This document shows, in pieces, positions 1 to 11,744 of a stretch of 64,000 bases of DNA. Position numbers and translations under genes: made by a program. The stretch is from Berberis thunbergii. Lineage: Eukaryota; Streptophyta; Magnoliopsida; Ranunculales; Berberidaceae. Position 1 is the stretch's first letter. Every line of letters begins with the position of its first letter. Below the pieces are notes generated by a model, which searched no databases, was not told the origin of the DNA, and was given only the letters and a program-made list of their open reading frames with translations. The stretch lies in contig QNQO01002037.1 of assembly GCA_003290165.1 (NCBI GenBank), forward strand, positions 97,116 through 161,115, in the 5' to 3' direction.

Positions 1-185
1 AATCAGACAAATGATTGAAAGTGGTGTTGATAATGGTAGTAGTTGTAATTATGGCATGGTCATGGTGGTTGTGATTGTGGTGATGGTGATTGCGAATGTG
101 GACAATGATGGTGGTGGTGGCAGCAATGGCAGTGTTTGTTAAAATGGTGGTGGTCGTGGCAATGGCAGTGGCTTTTAAAATGGTG
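1..185. repeat. GGT/GGC-rich low-complexity stretch
   Basis: Irregular runs of GGTGGTGGC, ATGGTGGT and GGCAATGGCAG. A similar stretch lies at about 4405-4660, on the other side of the LTR relic. The two may once have been one simple-sequence tract interrupted by the relic, but I see no clean target duplication to prove it. No gene is visible. Confidence 0.7.
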
Positions 186-186
186 T

Positions 187-752
187 TGGTTGTGCCTGAT
201 AATCACATAATTATAACATTATTACCTCCTATTATATTTTTGTTAATCCTTGTTTTTATCTTATTTTAGATTAATTATTAAATTTTTGTGTTTTTGTAGA
301 ATGTGGAGCTGTAATGAAGAAATCAGAAAAAAAAAATGCAATAAACAATCCCAGATGATGATTTCAGAGAAAGTGGAGGTGAAAATAGCCTAAGCCCATA
401 ACCTAAAGTCAAAACCCAAACCCAAAATCAAACCCTTAAACCCAAAACCAAACCCATAGACCCAAACCCAATGCCAAGCCCAATCAAACCCAAAGAATAT
501 TCTCCCAATTATCCCATATCCAGATTTGATTTTACCTTGATTTACTCCATGAATCATCTCTTTATCTCATCTCTATTCATTTTGTTCATTATCTATAAAT
601 ACAATTGAAAATGAATGTGAAAATGGGAGGAGGAGAAGGGAATCAAGCCTCAATAGCCAAAATCAAACCCTCTTCCTTCACAAAGTGATTTTCATCACAC
701 CCATCTCATCATCATCCATCTTTCACTCCCTTTCTGTCCAGATCACTCCGTC
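187..752 (+). repeat. Truncated left LTR copy of the relic
   Basis: It shares its start (TGGTTGTGCCTGATAATC) and about 560 bp with 2429-2990, including a purine/C-rich AAACCCAAACCC tract. Homology stops near 752, where an unrelated 49-bp tandem duplication begins. Confidence 0.65.
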
Positions 753-754
753 AT

Positions 755-842
755 CATTACTGCCCTTAAAAATGAAAAACTGGTTGAAAATGAATATCCA
801 ATGCATTACTACCCTTAAAAATGAAAAACTGGTTGAAAACAG
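755..842. repeat. 49-bp tandem duplication (about 1.8 copies)
   Basis: The unit starts CATTACTGCCCTTAAAAATG and starts again at 804 as CATTACTACCCTTAAAAATG. It marks the break point where the left LTR copy is truncated. Confidence 0.75.
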
Positions 843-2427
843 GTAGAAATGCCTGATATGGGTGTCAGTGAGTTATCTAGACCAATATCTCTAGGTGATT
901 CACGTGATGACCCTGTACCACCTGATATATCAAACGTTTCATCTACTAGCATCACATTCCCATTTACTGAGGCTACTTTCACCGATCCCTTGTTCTGTAG
1001 TGAGGATGTCCTAGTGTATTTGGTGCCCCATGTGATTGCTATATTTGGATGGACTGATCCTCAACTGTTCAGGTTGTTGATATACGACTATGGACTAAGT
1101 GTTTGTCATGTTCTTCCTCTCCACTTTTCGATGCACCATTTTTTATGAAGAATATTTGTCGGGCTGATGACGTTAAACCAAGCGCTACTGGGAGGCAGAC
1201 TTCCTTTTGTTGTAAGAGTGCATGTTGAGTGTGCATTTTATCTATTTCTATTTAACTAATCCACAATTCTTTTGTCTTTGAGCTCTCATCGGTGGATTAC
1301 TTGTGAAAATTGGTAAAATCTTCACCGCGGTAATACTGTTCTAACTTCCTCTCATGTACTTATTTCATTCATTTGTTAAAATTATTTTGTTAAACATTGA
1401 GGACAATGTTTGGATTAGGTTTGGGGGTAGGGTTCATGAGTCGTGAATTTTTCGTAGTGTTTTCTTTTCTATTCTTAAAAATAATAATAATAATAAATAA
1501 ATTGTGCTTTTCTGTCAGAAAACTTGGTCTTTTTGTGATTACGAAAAATGGATTGTAAATGTTTTATGCTCAAGAAAATGCAGCCAATAATTGAATCCTC
1601 TTCTCCCCCATCCCTCGCTCCCTCCCCGTTCCCTCCCTCGACCACTAGAAATTTTCATAAATCCTCTATGAAAGAAAAAAAAAGCAGAAGAAGAATGTCA
1701 ATGAGGATAAAGATGTGAAAATGAAGAAAAATTGATGGTGCGCAACATTGGTTTATTCTTGACAGCCCTAATTGTTCGTATAATGGGTGTATACATCCCT
1801 AGAAATTTTTCTTAGAATCCTTTGACATTCTTTATTAACCATTACCCAAGCCCCGTTACAACCCAACAAAGTCCTAGTTGATCTTAAGTAAAGGTTGGTT
1901 CCGTAGATGTGGAGATTTAATAACCAAGACCTATGATGTTTGATTCAACATTCTCAAAAGTAATTGATATTCATGTCCATGAGATCATATTCATTCCATT
2001 CTTGAAAAGTTCGTTCTTTATATTACTATATGTGAGATGATTGTTTTCCATTATTTACTCTTTTCCTCACATATAAACTGAGTGAAATACCAAATCTCTG
2101 AGTGTTTTTATTGTGAGTGACATGAGAGGTTTGAAGTCAAAACAAACTTTCTACAGGAGATTTAGTCATTATTTTACTCTGAAATGAAAAGTTATGTTGA
2201 TAGTGCTTTTCTCACACACACATTGAGTTGAGGATGATTATGAATTTTTTTTTACCTTTTGGAGAATATTAAATTATTTTGAAATTGGTTGATACACTAA
2301 AATGACACTGTTGATTTCTTGCATTTTTGAAGTTTTAAAATGAACACTATTTGGCCAAGTTTTGTTGAGTCAGTAATGTTTGTGGTAACATTTTCTGTAA
2401 ACCCTCACGAGACTATAACTCATCCCC
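843..2427 (+). other. Internal remnant of the LTR relic, no recognisable gene
   Basis: It contains the AGGACAATG...TTTGGGGG segment near 1400-1433 and otherwise AT-rich sequence. An open frame of 99 codons at 849-1148 has no family I recognise, and nothing suggests that it is expressed. Confidence 0.45.
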
Positions 2428-2428
2428 T

Positions 2429-4365
2429 TGGTTGTGCCTGATAATCACATAATTATAACATTATTACCTCTTATTATATTTTTGTTAATCCTTATTTTTA
2501 TCTTATTTTAGATTAATTATTAATTTTTTGTGTTTTTGTAAAATGTGGAGCTGTAATGAAGAAATCAGAGGAAAATGTTATAAACAATCCCAGATGGTGA
2601 CTTCAGAGAAAGTGGAGGTTAAAATAGCCTAAGCCCATAACCTAAACTCAAAACCCAAACCCAAAATCAAACCCTTAAACCCAAAACCAAACCCATAGAC
2701 CCAAATCCAATGCCAAACCCAATCAAACCCAAAGAATATTATCCCAATTATCCCATATCCATATTTGATTTTACCTTGATTCACTCCATGAATCATCCCT
2801 TTATCTAATCTCTATTCATTCTGTTCATTATCTATAAATACAATAGAAAATGAATGTGAAAAGGGGAGGAGGATAAGAGAATTAAGCCTCAATAGCCAAA
2901 ATCAAACCCTCTTCCTTCACAAAGTGATTTTCATTACACCCATCTCATCATCATCCATCTCTCACTCCCTTTCTGTCCAGATCACTCCGCCATCACTGCC
3001 ACCAGAGCCACCACCATCACCAGAGCACCACCACCACAACGAAACAGGGGCGTGACAACCCTATTTCACAGCAAATCTCCACCTCGCCACCAGAGCCACC
3101 ACTATCACCCGAGCATCTGTCCCTCACTCTCTCTGCCACCTTCCTTGTTAACACCATAACCACCACCACCACCTCTGAACAGCCCAACCATCGACACTGT
3201 ACGCACAGTCGGACAGACAGCACGCTGCAGCAAGCACCAAGCTCTCTCTCGGTCTCTCTTCGTATACCGGCAGCCATCCAACGCTAGTTAGCTCAGGACG
3301 CACATCCGCTCGCCCAAGCAGACCCTCCATGAGCGCCCTTGCGCAGCCGGTTTCTTCCTCCATTTTCAGTTGTTAACTGATTTAAAAAGAAGATGAAGGA
3401 GCAGAGCAATGCGAGCCGCCACCAGAGCCACTTCCCACCACCATCACCGCCACGAAACATAACAACGCGAGCCGTTCGGAGGGAGAAGGAACTCGCGAGG
3501 AACAAAAACGAGGCAGCGCGAGCGGCGCTGCTCGCTGGAGATGAAGGCGCAGAGTGCATGATTTTCTCGCGGGAACCAACTGATTTTCAAATCAGTTGGT
3601 TATTAGCACCTCGAATTCTCTCTGAGCAGCCACATAACATTTTGCAACAATTTCTCAGGATTCGCGTCCGTGCAGAGATGAATTCCACCTCCATTGATGT
3701 TGTTGGAACCTGTTGATCTGCTGAGTACCACCACACCGAGGCGGCGACAAACCAAAAGGGTTGTATAATTTATTTTACTGACTTAAATGCTTAATTGTAA
3801 ATAACAATTTTATTTCAGAAATTTGATAAATTGCTTTAACCTTTCATGTTCGATTAAAACTTGATATGTTTGGTAGTTAGATTCCCCTTTTATCAATATT
3901 CAAAGCATGTGCGAAAAATTATTAAGCTTGAACTTTCATTAAGTGTGCTCTAAAAAGACACTTAATGCTTAGTAAGAGTTTATATGCTTGAGATAAATTG
4001 TTCATATTTGAAAAAAAAATTATATGATTGGAATTGGATTTTAATGATCACATCTTCGGTGTAAGCAAGGGATCCTCATCCCTAAATCTTCTCGTTTATA
4101 AGTTCAGTAATTTATATTTAAATATATTTGCTAACTCATCGGTGAGTCCAAACCCCACAACATCCATCTCATCCGACTTTTCTTTTTATTTTATTTTTCT
4201 TATTTTTAATTTATTTTTAGTTTAGTTTTAAAAACACTGTAACCCCATTTTTTTGTAAATTAGTTTAGATAAATAAAAAGGTCAATTGCATTCACTTTCC
4301 TCGTGGGATCGACTCGTACTTGCCGTTGTCTAGCAGTTAGACACCGTGCACTTGCAGTTATTACA
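2429..4365 (+). repeat. Candidate full-length right LTR (about 1.9 kb)
   Basis: It begins with the same TGGTTGTGCCTGATAATC as the left copy and ends ...GCAGTTATTACA. A (CCACCA)n-rich stretch at 2995-3180 and several short open frames on both strands at 3017-3716 are low-complexity by-products, not genes. The 3' end is set by motif similarity only. Confidence 0.5.
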
Positions 4366-4399
4366 TGTGGGACAAATTAGCCTGTTTATTTAAATCGGT

Positions 4400-4665
4400 T
4401 AAACCCGCAACAGTGCCTCCAATTGTGGTGGTGGCGGCGGCAGTGATGGTTGCGGTGGCTATGGTCGTTTGTGGCGGTGATAGTGTTAGTGGTAGAGGTG
4501 GCGGCAGTGATTATACTATGGTAGTGGTAGTGGTGGAGGTGGCTGCTGTGGTGATTATGCTATGGTAGTGGTAGTAGTAGTGGAGGTGGCGGCGACAGTG
4601 GTGGTGGTGGTTGTGATGGTTATGGCATGGTGGTCGTGGTAGTGGCAACGATGGTAGTTGTGAAA
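4400..4665. repeat. GGT/GGC low-complexity stretch
   Basis: Runs of GGTGGCGGCGGCAGTGATGG and GTGGTAGTGGTAG. The open frames here encode valine- or threonine-histidine-rich simple repeats and are not genes. The sequence resembles 1-185. From 4666 to about 4985 I recognise nothing. Confidence 0.7.
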
Positions 4666-4984
4666 GTGATGATTTTGGGGGTGTTTATGAAGGAGTTGAA
4701 AGTACTCGAGTGAGATGATGAGAGTTTTGCAAAGTAATACTGGAGATTTTATCCCGCAAAGTTTTGCAAAATTTATAACTAGGAGATGCAAATGTCTTGA
4801 ATTCAAATTCCAATAACTGTTTTCGCAAAGGCAACCAAGCACCAAATTTATGTAACCGCCGTAAACTTTTGCATTATACATTATTTTACCGTATACCAAG
4901 TGGAGCCTAAATAGGAAAACAGTTAATAGTAGGAGAATTTTAGATGACCAAAATACCTAGGGTCCCTCATTATTTGAATAAAAT

Positions 4985-5140
4985 AAAATAAAATTTTGGG
5001 TATTATTTTTTCACCCCATATTTTACTAAAATCACCTAATTACTAAAAAAAATTCATTTTTGAGTTTGTGTTTTCTCAAATCACCAAAACCACAACCCAA
5101 ACTATATGAAAATTTCCTTTTCACTAACCATACCGTTACC
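4985..5140 (+). repeat. Dispersed repeat fragment shared with the 28-39 kb inverted repeat
   Basis: TTTCACCCCATATTTTACTA, then AAATCACC and TTTTTGAGTTTGTGTTTTCT, recur at about 29787-29920 in the same orientation and at about 37500-37640 inverted. Only the inner part of the arm is present. It is joined directly to the truncated gypsy pol that follows. Confidence 0.7.
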
Positions 5141-5162
5141 CCCATTTTCAGAAAGCAAAAAT

Positions 5163-6360
5163 TGAAAAAGTGGTTCACGAGCTTCGGAATGCTGGTTTTA
5201 TACGACCAAGTCTGAGCCCGTTCTCTTCTCCGGTGTTACTCGTGAAAAAGAAAGATGGATCATGGCGCATGTGTGTAGATTATCGCGCACTTAATAAAAT
5301 CACTATCAAGGATCGCTTTCCTATACCAGCCGTGGATGAGTTACTCGACGAACTACAAGGCGCGACCATTTTTTCTAAACTCGACCTTCATTCCGGCTAT
5401 CATCGAATCAGAGTACATGACGTGGATATTTCCAAAACAGTGTTTCGTATTCATGATGGCCACTATGAGTTCTTGGTGATGTCGTTCGGCCTATCTAATG
5501 CCCTGACCACTTTTCAGAGTTTAATGAATGATATATTTCGCCCTTTTCTCCGCAGGTTTGTCTTGGTGTTCTTCGATGATATACTGATCTACAATGCCAA
5601 TAATGACGATCACCGTCATCACTTGTCAGTGGTTCTGGGGATACTGCGAGACAACAATCTCTTTGTTAAGGAGTCTAAGTGCTCCTTTGCCCAATCTTCC
5701 ATTGCTTACCTCGGTCACATCATTTCGGCTGAGGGTGTATCTGTTGATAACGACAAAATTGTTTCGGTGACGAATTGGCCTCTTCCATCTTCTATAAAGG
5801 ATCTCTGCGGAGTCTTAGGCTTAACAGGATACTACCGCAAATTCGTTAGAGATTACGGAAGGATCAGCGCTCCACTGACTCAACTTCTCAAGAAAGATTA
5901 TTTTAAGTGGACTGAGGATGCTATTCTGGCCTTCACCACATTGAAAGCAACGTTGACCGCCACTCCGGTTCTCGCCCTCCCTGACTTCACACTACCATTC
6001 TGCATTGAAAGCGATGCTTCTGGTCATGGCATCGGTGTCGTTCTTATGCAGTGAGGACGTCCCATAGCTTAATTTAGCAAGGCTCTTTCAGGCAAGCACT
6101 TGAACATCTCAGTTTATGATAAGGAGATGCTGGCCATCGTCGCAGCCGTTCAAAAATGGCGACCCTATCTCTTGGGTAGACATTTCAAGATTTACACTGA
6201 TCATCGCAATCTCAAATATTTTCTGAAACATCGACTCTCTTCTCTTGAACAACAAAAATGGGTTACCAAACTGTTGGGATATGATTATGAAATCTTACAC
6301 TGTTCTGGCTCTAGTAATTAGGTCGATGATGCTCTTTCACGAGTACTTAACACTGGCTCT
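5163..6360 (+). pseudogene. pol: Ty3/gypsy reverse transcriptase and RNase H (decayed)
   Basis: In elements of this family the protein copies retrotransposon RNA into DNA inside virus-like particles. The frame opens in mid-domain. [32 protein letters not shown] and the catalytic box [10 protein letters not shown] (about residues 131-140 of the open frame) are all readable, followed by [15 protein letters not shown] and [12 protein letters not shown]. Stops interrupt the RNase H part at about 6052 and 6319. Between them, SVYDKEMLAIVAAVQKWRPY and YTDHRNLKYFL are the expected RNase H blocks. The N-terminal part, with protease, is missing. The first ATG, at 5170, is not a real start because homology begins upstream of it. 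Confidence in the family is high. It cannot be functional. Confidence 0.9.
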
Positions 6361-6399
6361 TTGCTCACCATAACATCCCCAACCTTTGACAGTATCGAC

Positions 6400-7221
6400 G
6401 AGATATGTAAAGAGTGCCATGCAATTCAGCTATGAGAACCATTATTACTGTTGTGTCACGAGATCCTTCGGCCCGGAAGCATTACTCTTATGAACAGGGG
6501 ATCCTGCAATATAAAGGCCGAATTGTAGTCACTCTCACCATGGTGTGTTAAGCTTTTGCAAGAGTTCCATTCGTTGCCAACAGGGGGTCATTCTGGATTC
6601 CTGCGTACTTATAAGTGGCTCCAACATAATTTCTATTGGCCTAGAATGAAGAGTGCGATCAAAACATTTATTGCCCATTGTGATGTTTGCCAGCGAAACA
6701 AGGCTGAGGCTATCTCCCTGCCTGGCCTGCTTAGTCCTCTACCTATACCAGAGGATGTTTGGCTCGACCTCTCAATAGATTTCATTGATGGCCTGCCCGT
6801 TTCGCAGGGGAAGACAGTGATCCTCGTCGTTGTGGATTGGCTATCTAAATATGCACACTTCAGCGCCTTAGCTCACCCGTACACAACTTCAACAGTCGCC
6901 GAGACCTTTATCCGAGATATTGTTAGACTCCATGGCATGCCACGATCAATTGTTAGTGATCGCGACCCCATCTTCATTGGTAACTTCTGGGAGTCATTTT
7001 TTGAAATACAAAGGACACAATTGTGTAGAAGCTCCGCATATCATCCTCAATCCGACCGTCAAACTGAGGTCACAAATCGCACACTGGAATGTTATCTACA
7101 CTGCTTTGCCGGACACCATCCTTCCAATTGGGTGCAATGCCTACCTTGGGCTGAATGGTGGTACAATACCACCTACCAATCTGCTATTAAGATGACACCT
7201 TTTCAGGCAGTTTATAGTTGA
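6400..7221 (+). pseudogene. pol: Ty3/gypsy integrase (decayed)
   Basis: Integrase inserts element DNA into the chromosome. The open part (6556-7221) starts at GGHSGFLRTYKWL, then FYWPRMKSAIKTF and CDVCQRNK, which are the histidine and cysteine pairs of the zinc-binding HHCC domain. The catalytic core follows: DLSIDFIDGLP holds the first acidic residue and IVSDRDPIFIGNFW the second. The third glutamate is in the QTEVTNRTLECYL region. A stop closes the frame at 7219-7221, just after FQAVYS, where intact elements continue. The link between RNase H and integrase (6320-6555) contains further stops. Confidence 0.88.
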
Positions 7222-7805
7222 CCACCTCCATCCATTTCAGCCTATATCCCTGGTTCTACTGTTGTGCATGTCGTCAACATCGCATTACGTGACCGTGATC
7301 ATGCTCTCCAAGTTTTAAAAGATAGCCTAGTCGCTGCCAAGGCTCAGATGAAGCTTTATGCCGATGGCAAACGAACGGAACGCAACTTTGATCTTAACGA
7401 TTGGGTATTTCTGCGAATACAACCTTACCGACAGTCCACTGTCTTTCTCAGCAGTACTCCAAGATTTCTCCGCGATTTCATGGACCTTTTCGCATCATTG
7501 AAAGGATCAATTCAGTTGCATACAAATTAGACCTTCCTGCAAGTTGTTGCATTCACCCAACGTTTCATGTCTCCGCCTTAAAGAAAAATAAGGCATGGGT
7601 AACATTGTCTCAACCAGTCTTCCTACTCGTCCCGATGTTGATGAGTGGATTCCTGAACAGTTACTTGACCGAGGCCTTGTCAACCGTCACAATCGCGCTG
7701 TTACTCGCTGGCTTATCAAATGAAAAGATCACTCAGTTGAAGAGGCTACATGGGAAGACTATGAAGATATTCGTCGTCGATTTCCTAGTTTTCAGGCTTG
7801 AGGAC
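7222..7805 (+). pseudogene. pol: Integrase C-terminus and chromodomain, frameshifted
   Basis: After the stop, one frame carries the integrase C-terminal basic region ([37 protein letters not shown]). The sequence then shifts frame near 7500, giving [11 protein letters not shown]. In a third frame at about 7670-7800, RAVTRWLIK, a TGA where a tryptophan is expected, then [16 protein letters not shown] and RRRFPSFQ make up a chromodomain. In chromoviruses this domain steers integration towards certain chromatin. At least one frameshift and one nonsense change are visible. Confidence 0.75.
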
Positions 7806-7830
7806 AATCAGTATTTCAAGGGGCCCGGGA

Positions 7831-8125
7831 TGTTAGGAACCCAGCTCCAGTACGTTACCCTGTTAGTAACAAGTCTTATTTTAGTAAGAAGTTCTGTTTA
7901 GGGAAGTCGGTTGGTGAGAGTCCTCATTTAGTTGAACTTCTATATTAAGATGAATTTGGTTGGGAATCTAGGACATAGAATTCTCTATAAAGTCTATTGA
8001 GTTGTAATCAGAAGTTCAATCAATCAAATAACTTTCTAAACTTTGGTGGCTGATCTCCAATCAAAAGATCAATAGGCTCCAATCAAAAGATCGATTATAT
8101 TAGCTTCCGGTATCGGATCCTATTA
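7831..8125 (+). repeat. Candidate 3' LTR of the chromovirus
   Basis: It starts TGTTAGGAACC right after a polypurine-like tract (CAAGGGGCCCGGGA, 7817-7830), as expected for a 3' LTR. The 3' end is uncertain because no second LTR remains for comparison. The end is put near the TTAGCTTCCGGTATCGG segment. Confidence 0.5.
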
Positions 8126-9510
8126 TGTAGTAGAGATTTGGTCTAGTTTTATCTGAATTGCTAGAAATTTGTGAAGCAGCAAATGGTGTGGTGTGGTGTG
8201 TTTTGATTGACCAATAGGCTTTTGATCCAATAACAGGGTTTCTTTCTGAATACAATTTTAACCATGCTTGTTGAGATCAAATTTGGAGACTAGTTTTGCC
8301 CGAATAGCGAGAAATCTATCAAGTAGTAGATTTTGATTAAGATTGGATGGATACTTTTTAAGTATAATTTTCAGTGTAATTTCATAGTTTAGTGTAGTGA
8401 AATTTAAATGAAGAAAAAAAAAGAATATTTATGAGGTAATGCATTCATGAATTTCCATTTTCAGGTGAAGCTTTAAAATTTAAGACAAACAACAATTTTT
8501 GTACTGGTATATGGATCAAATAAGAAGGGAAAAATTCGTCGGGAAATTTGAATGACTCCTACCAACACCTACCACTTTGAAACTGTGTTAGGATTGGGAT
8601 GGGTGGCTGCCTAAACATCGTAGTAGTCCCTATGTAATGAAAGGTGACCTCTAGGTACTCAGCTTAATTTACATTGGCTTCTTTTGCATAGGGGCACCAC
8701 CAAAGGCTGTCGTCGAAGGCGCTCACTTAGGCGTCGTCCAAATTGCCTACCCCTGTACTACGCTAAGCACATGCTCAACACATTTTCGTTTTTGTGAAAC
8801 TATGTTACCAAGAACACGTCTCATTTGAAGGAAAGGAGTTGATCCTACAGTATTGAAGACATTTTCAGAGTGTGAAGAGTGGCTAGCTTTACATGTTGTG
8901 GACAGTGATGTTGTTGGGAGTTGGACATAGGTTATTTATAGAGATGTTGATGAGCTTTTGGGAGATGGGCATGAAGGCTCTTGCCATGGCACAAGGCAGT
9001 ACAAGAGGCAATGACTATCAACCAGTTGAGCTTCAGGTCGAGGAATAAGTCAGCACAAACACTTGTAGATAAAGCCTTTGAAAGTGGCACAGATCATAAA
9101 GTTGGGGATTTTGCATGTCCAGCACAATACTCGGATGATGGGTTCAACTTTGGGGATGAAGAGCATCTATAGTGTAAGGTTATATTGGTCTGTTTGGCAG
9201 ATTACCTTAAAGGATCTGTGATTACTAACTAATTGGAAAATATACGGAAGTTCTAAATTACCTTACAAGATGGAAGGGTCATACCATTTACCACCTAATG
9301 TTCTTGACGTTTCTAAACCAAAACAGTTGTGATAGGTGATAGCTCCTGCAACATTTTTCAAGTGACCACTCTGAACTTCCAAGTATTTGTCTTAAAATGA
9401 TGATCGTCATCAACTAAAGCTGTACTTGACCAATTCCAGCTGGAAATTGGTGTTGGATCGAAGTTTTCCTGGAATTTTGGATTAGAATGAAACTTGACAA
9501 TACCATTTAA
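8126..9510. other. No recognised gene
   Basis: AT-rich sequence with a 63-codon open frame at 8981-9172 that I do not recognise. There is a small GGTGTGGTGTGG repeat at about 8187-8204. Because a LINE and then UPL7 3' exons follow, upstream UPL7 exons might be expected here, but I could not identify any. Confidence 0.4.
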
Positions 9511-9585
9511 ACACTTTTTTTTAAAAGGCAAGTGCGGGGTATAAATGGGCTCCCGAGACCACAGAAAAGGTGATAATGATTACAA

Positions 9586-10194
9586 TCATGTATACTGTCT
9601 ACCTATCGCATCACCAAAAATAATTTTCTTAAGATCTTCGGCAAAGGAACTAGGTGTGATCTCTAAGTATTCTGCACTAGGCAAAAGACTCGCTAGCTTG
9701 TATGCTGCTTGGTTAGTTTCTCTGACCGCATGCATCAGTCTATAATCTTCAAACTCCTCTAGCAGCATCTTGATATGGCGTACTATGTGACGAGCTTCCC
9801 ATGGAGGCACTTTGTCGGTAGCAAGGTATCGGTACATATTCATTGAATCCATGCTGAAAACAACCTTGGTGATGTTATGTTGCTTAGCCAGTCTTATTCC
9901 TGTTTAGAATCCTTGTAGTTCATGGAGAATAACTGACTTAGCTTCCTGGGATCCAGCTGCTGCAACTATGACTAGGCCATTATTGTCTCTTATCAGTGCG
10001 CCATATCCGCCTCGGTGTCCTTCCATTGAGCCATCGGTGTTTATCATGTACCAACCCAAGTCAGGCTTCTTCCACGTATGTACGGTCCTCAACTTTGTTT
10101 CAAACTGAACAGCCAATCTCCATTTCTCACAAAATCGTCTATTCTGGTCATTGTCTTCCACTGTAAGGTCAAGGACTGCAACCCGAAGCTTCAC
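9586..10194 (-). pseudogene. LINE-type RNase H (decayed)
   Basis: PDLGWYMINTDGSMEGHRGG holds the first catalytic aspartate, followed by GYGALIRDNNGLVIVAA, ILHELQGF and, after a stop, VVFSMDSMNMYRYL and HAVRETNQAAYKLASL. This is the plant RVT_3 RNase H fused to LINE ORF2 proteins and to many LINE-derived plant genes. A nonsense codon sits at about 9904-9906, where the family usually has glutamate or alanine after HELQG. Confidence 0.85.
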
Positions 10195-10404
10195 ATCCTC
10201 AATAATCTTATCAATTATCTAAAGGACTACTCTGCTCTTACCTTGAAATAAGCGCTTGTTTCTCTCCTGCCATAGGTGATAGACAACCGCATTGAATCCA
10301 AGTTTCGTAACTAATGTGCCAAGAGACTCGCCTATGAAGTGTTGTATGCACCAGTCAACTTCAAGCTCCCATGTCAATGGTCATCGATTATATCCCAAGT
10401 AAAA

Positions 10405-10620
10405 TAGAACCTACGACTAAACAAGGTTAGAGAACCAACACTCAAAGAACAAGTGGTCCTCATTCTCTTGTGCATTGCTACACAGACTACACTTAGAAAC
10501 CTCTATCGTCTTCCATTTCCTCATCTTTTCTTGCGTTTTCAAGGCTTTGTGCATTGCTAGCCAAGTGATAAAACTATGACGAGGTATCTTACCCTTGAAC
10601 CACACCAGTCTCGGCCATGG
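10405..10620 (-). pseudogene. LINE zf-RVT domain
   Basis: The frame WFKGKIPRHSFITWLAMHKA followed by CSLCSNAQENEDHLFFEC matches the zinc-binding reverse-transcriptase tail (zf-RVT) of plant LINEs, with Cx2C and HxxxxC ligands visible. It lies between the reverse transcriptase and RNase H remnants in the correct order. Confidence 0.85.
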
Positions 10621-10699
10621 AACTTCATTCGATCTATGCTTGATTGAATGATACGCTGATTTGCATGTAAACTCCCCATCATTACCTCCAATCCATATG

Positions 10700-11725
10700 A
10701 CCTCATCTTTGAAGCGCTAATCTAGTTCAATGGAGTCAAGGCCATCATATATCTTCGGGATTGAATCGCGATCATGTTCTAGCACATCCCACCAACCATT
10801 CCTTATTAGAGCGCTGACTTTGGCCTCCTTGTGAAGAAGAGAATCATACTGCAACTGTGAGGGAAAGCTTGACATGAGAATACCCATCGGGTGCCAAGGG
10901 TCTTTCCATAGAAAGGTGTCCTCATCATCCCCTATATAATGCATAATAAGGCTGCTTACTTTCTCTCTACTGTGAAGAATATGCCTCCAACTCCACAAGC
11001 AGTCTCCGGGTATGTCTATCAGCCAAAAACTCATGTTTCTAATGAGATGCTTCCTGACCCATTGCACCCATAGATTGTGCTTGTTAGATACTAAATTCCA
11101 TATGTGTCGAGTAACAGCTGCTGCATTTGAAGTCTCAATGCACCGAATGCCTAACCCACCTTCTCTATATGGATGACACACCTTTTTCCAACTTACCATG
11201 GGGTGCTTAAGGTAAGTATCACCAGTTGACCATAAGAAGTTCCGTAGGATAACATTAAGATCAGTTATAACTTCTTTGGGCAAAACATAACATGAAGACC
11301 AGTAAACATGTAGGCTGTTAAGAACTGACTTGATTAATGTAACTCGGCCAGCATATGAAAGAGTTTTATTCTTCCAGGAAGTTACTCACTTTCGTACCTT
11401 TTCAATCAGTGGTAAGCAGTCAGCGTAGTGAAGCCTAGCCGAAATAAGGGGGAGCCCCAAATACTTGACAGGGAGCTTGTCAATATTGAAACCAAGCGTA
11501 TTGGTGATACTGTGCATTTCGGTGCTTGACACGCCAGCAGAGTATAGATTGCTCTTATAACAGTTTGTGTCTAGCCCCGTGCAAGCTTTAAATATGTTGA
11601 GCACATTCATTAAAGCTAACGCGAAGCTTAGATGGGTTATCACTGGGTCTTGGCATTTGAAGTGCAGTTTGTATTCCCTAGTCTCAGCTTTCTGCTTCAG
11701 TAACAGGTGGAAGATTTCCACCTAT
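10700..11725 (-). pseudogene. LINE reverse transcriptase, C-terminal half (decayed)
   Basis: The frame at 11721-11386 reads through [20 protein letters not shown] and then, where plant LINEs carry the FADD catalytic box, jumps straight to [15 protein letters not shown] short deletion has therefore removed the active site. LPVKYLGLPLISARL follows, which is the usual post-catalytic block. The second frame (11283-10717) continues with ILRNFLWSTGD, HPMVSWKKVCHPYREGGLGI and NGWWDVLEHDRD, typical of this region. A frameshift separates the two frames. The product was an RNA-templated DNA polymerase for target-primed insertion. It is clearly dead here. Confidence 0.85.
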
Positions 11726-11744
11726 CATGACAGGAGAGTTTTTT

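Larger units (their letters stand above)
186..4365 (+). mobile_element. Deleted LTR-retrotransposon relic with large LTRs (Athila/Tat-like)
   Basis: A direct repeat pairs about 186-752 with about 2428-2990. The second copy continues to about 4365, where the sequence CTCGTGGGATCGACTCGTAC followed by CTTGCAGTTATTACA resembles the 3' end of plant Ty3-type Athila/Tat LTRs. Between the copies, AGGACAATGTTTGGATTAGG then TTTGGGGGTAGG at 1400-1433 resembles the segment found upstream of the 3' LTR in these elements. I read this as a truncated 5' LTR, a short internal remnant and a full 3' LTR of about 1.9 kb. All gag-pol coding sequence is missing, and I could not find a matching target duplication. 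The clade is an inference from the end motifs. Confidence 0.6.
5145..8125 (+). mobile_element. 5'-truncated Ty3/gypsy chromovirus
   Basis: The order of domains is reverse transcriptase, RNase H, integrase and chromodomain, then a purine tract at about 7817-7830 and an LTR-like segment from 7831. This order is that of Ty3/gypsy elements, and the terminal chromodomain marks the chromovirus branch. Motifs such as FFDDILIY fit the Reina-like clade, but the clade call is tentative. Gag, protease and the 5' LTR are absent: coding similarity starts abruptly near 5160, just after a dispersed repeat. Several in-frame stops and a frameshift make it inactive. Confidence 0.85.
9510..11740 (-). mobile_element. 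5'-truncated L1-like LINE
   Basis: Read on the minus strand, it holds the distal part of reverse transcriptase, a zf-RVT cysteine block, and an RNase H of the type fused to many plant L1 elements. It ends in an A-rich tail, seen as TTTTTTTTAAAAGGC at about 9517 on the plus strand. ORF1, the endonuclease and the catalytic part of reverse transcriptase are missing, which is normal for 5' truncation during target-primed insertion. Its 5' end abuts UPL7-like exon sequence at about 11745. Multiple stops and frameshifts show that it is inactive. Confidence 0.85.

Noticed and set aside
3017..3716. Several overlapping open frames on both strands in the relic LTR
   Set aside because: They overlap each other, have biased composition from CCACCA repeats, and match no family.
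4365..4899. Open frames rich in valine or in threonine and histidine
   Set aside because: Low-complexity GGT/GGC sequence read in different frames.
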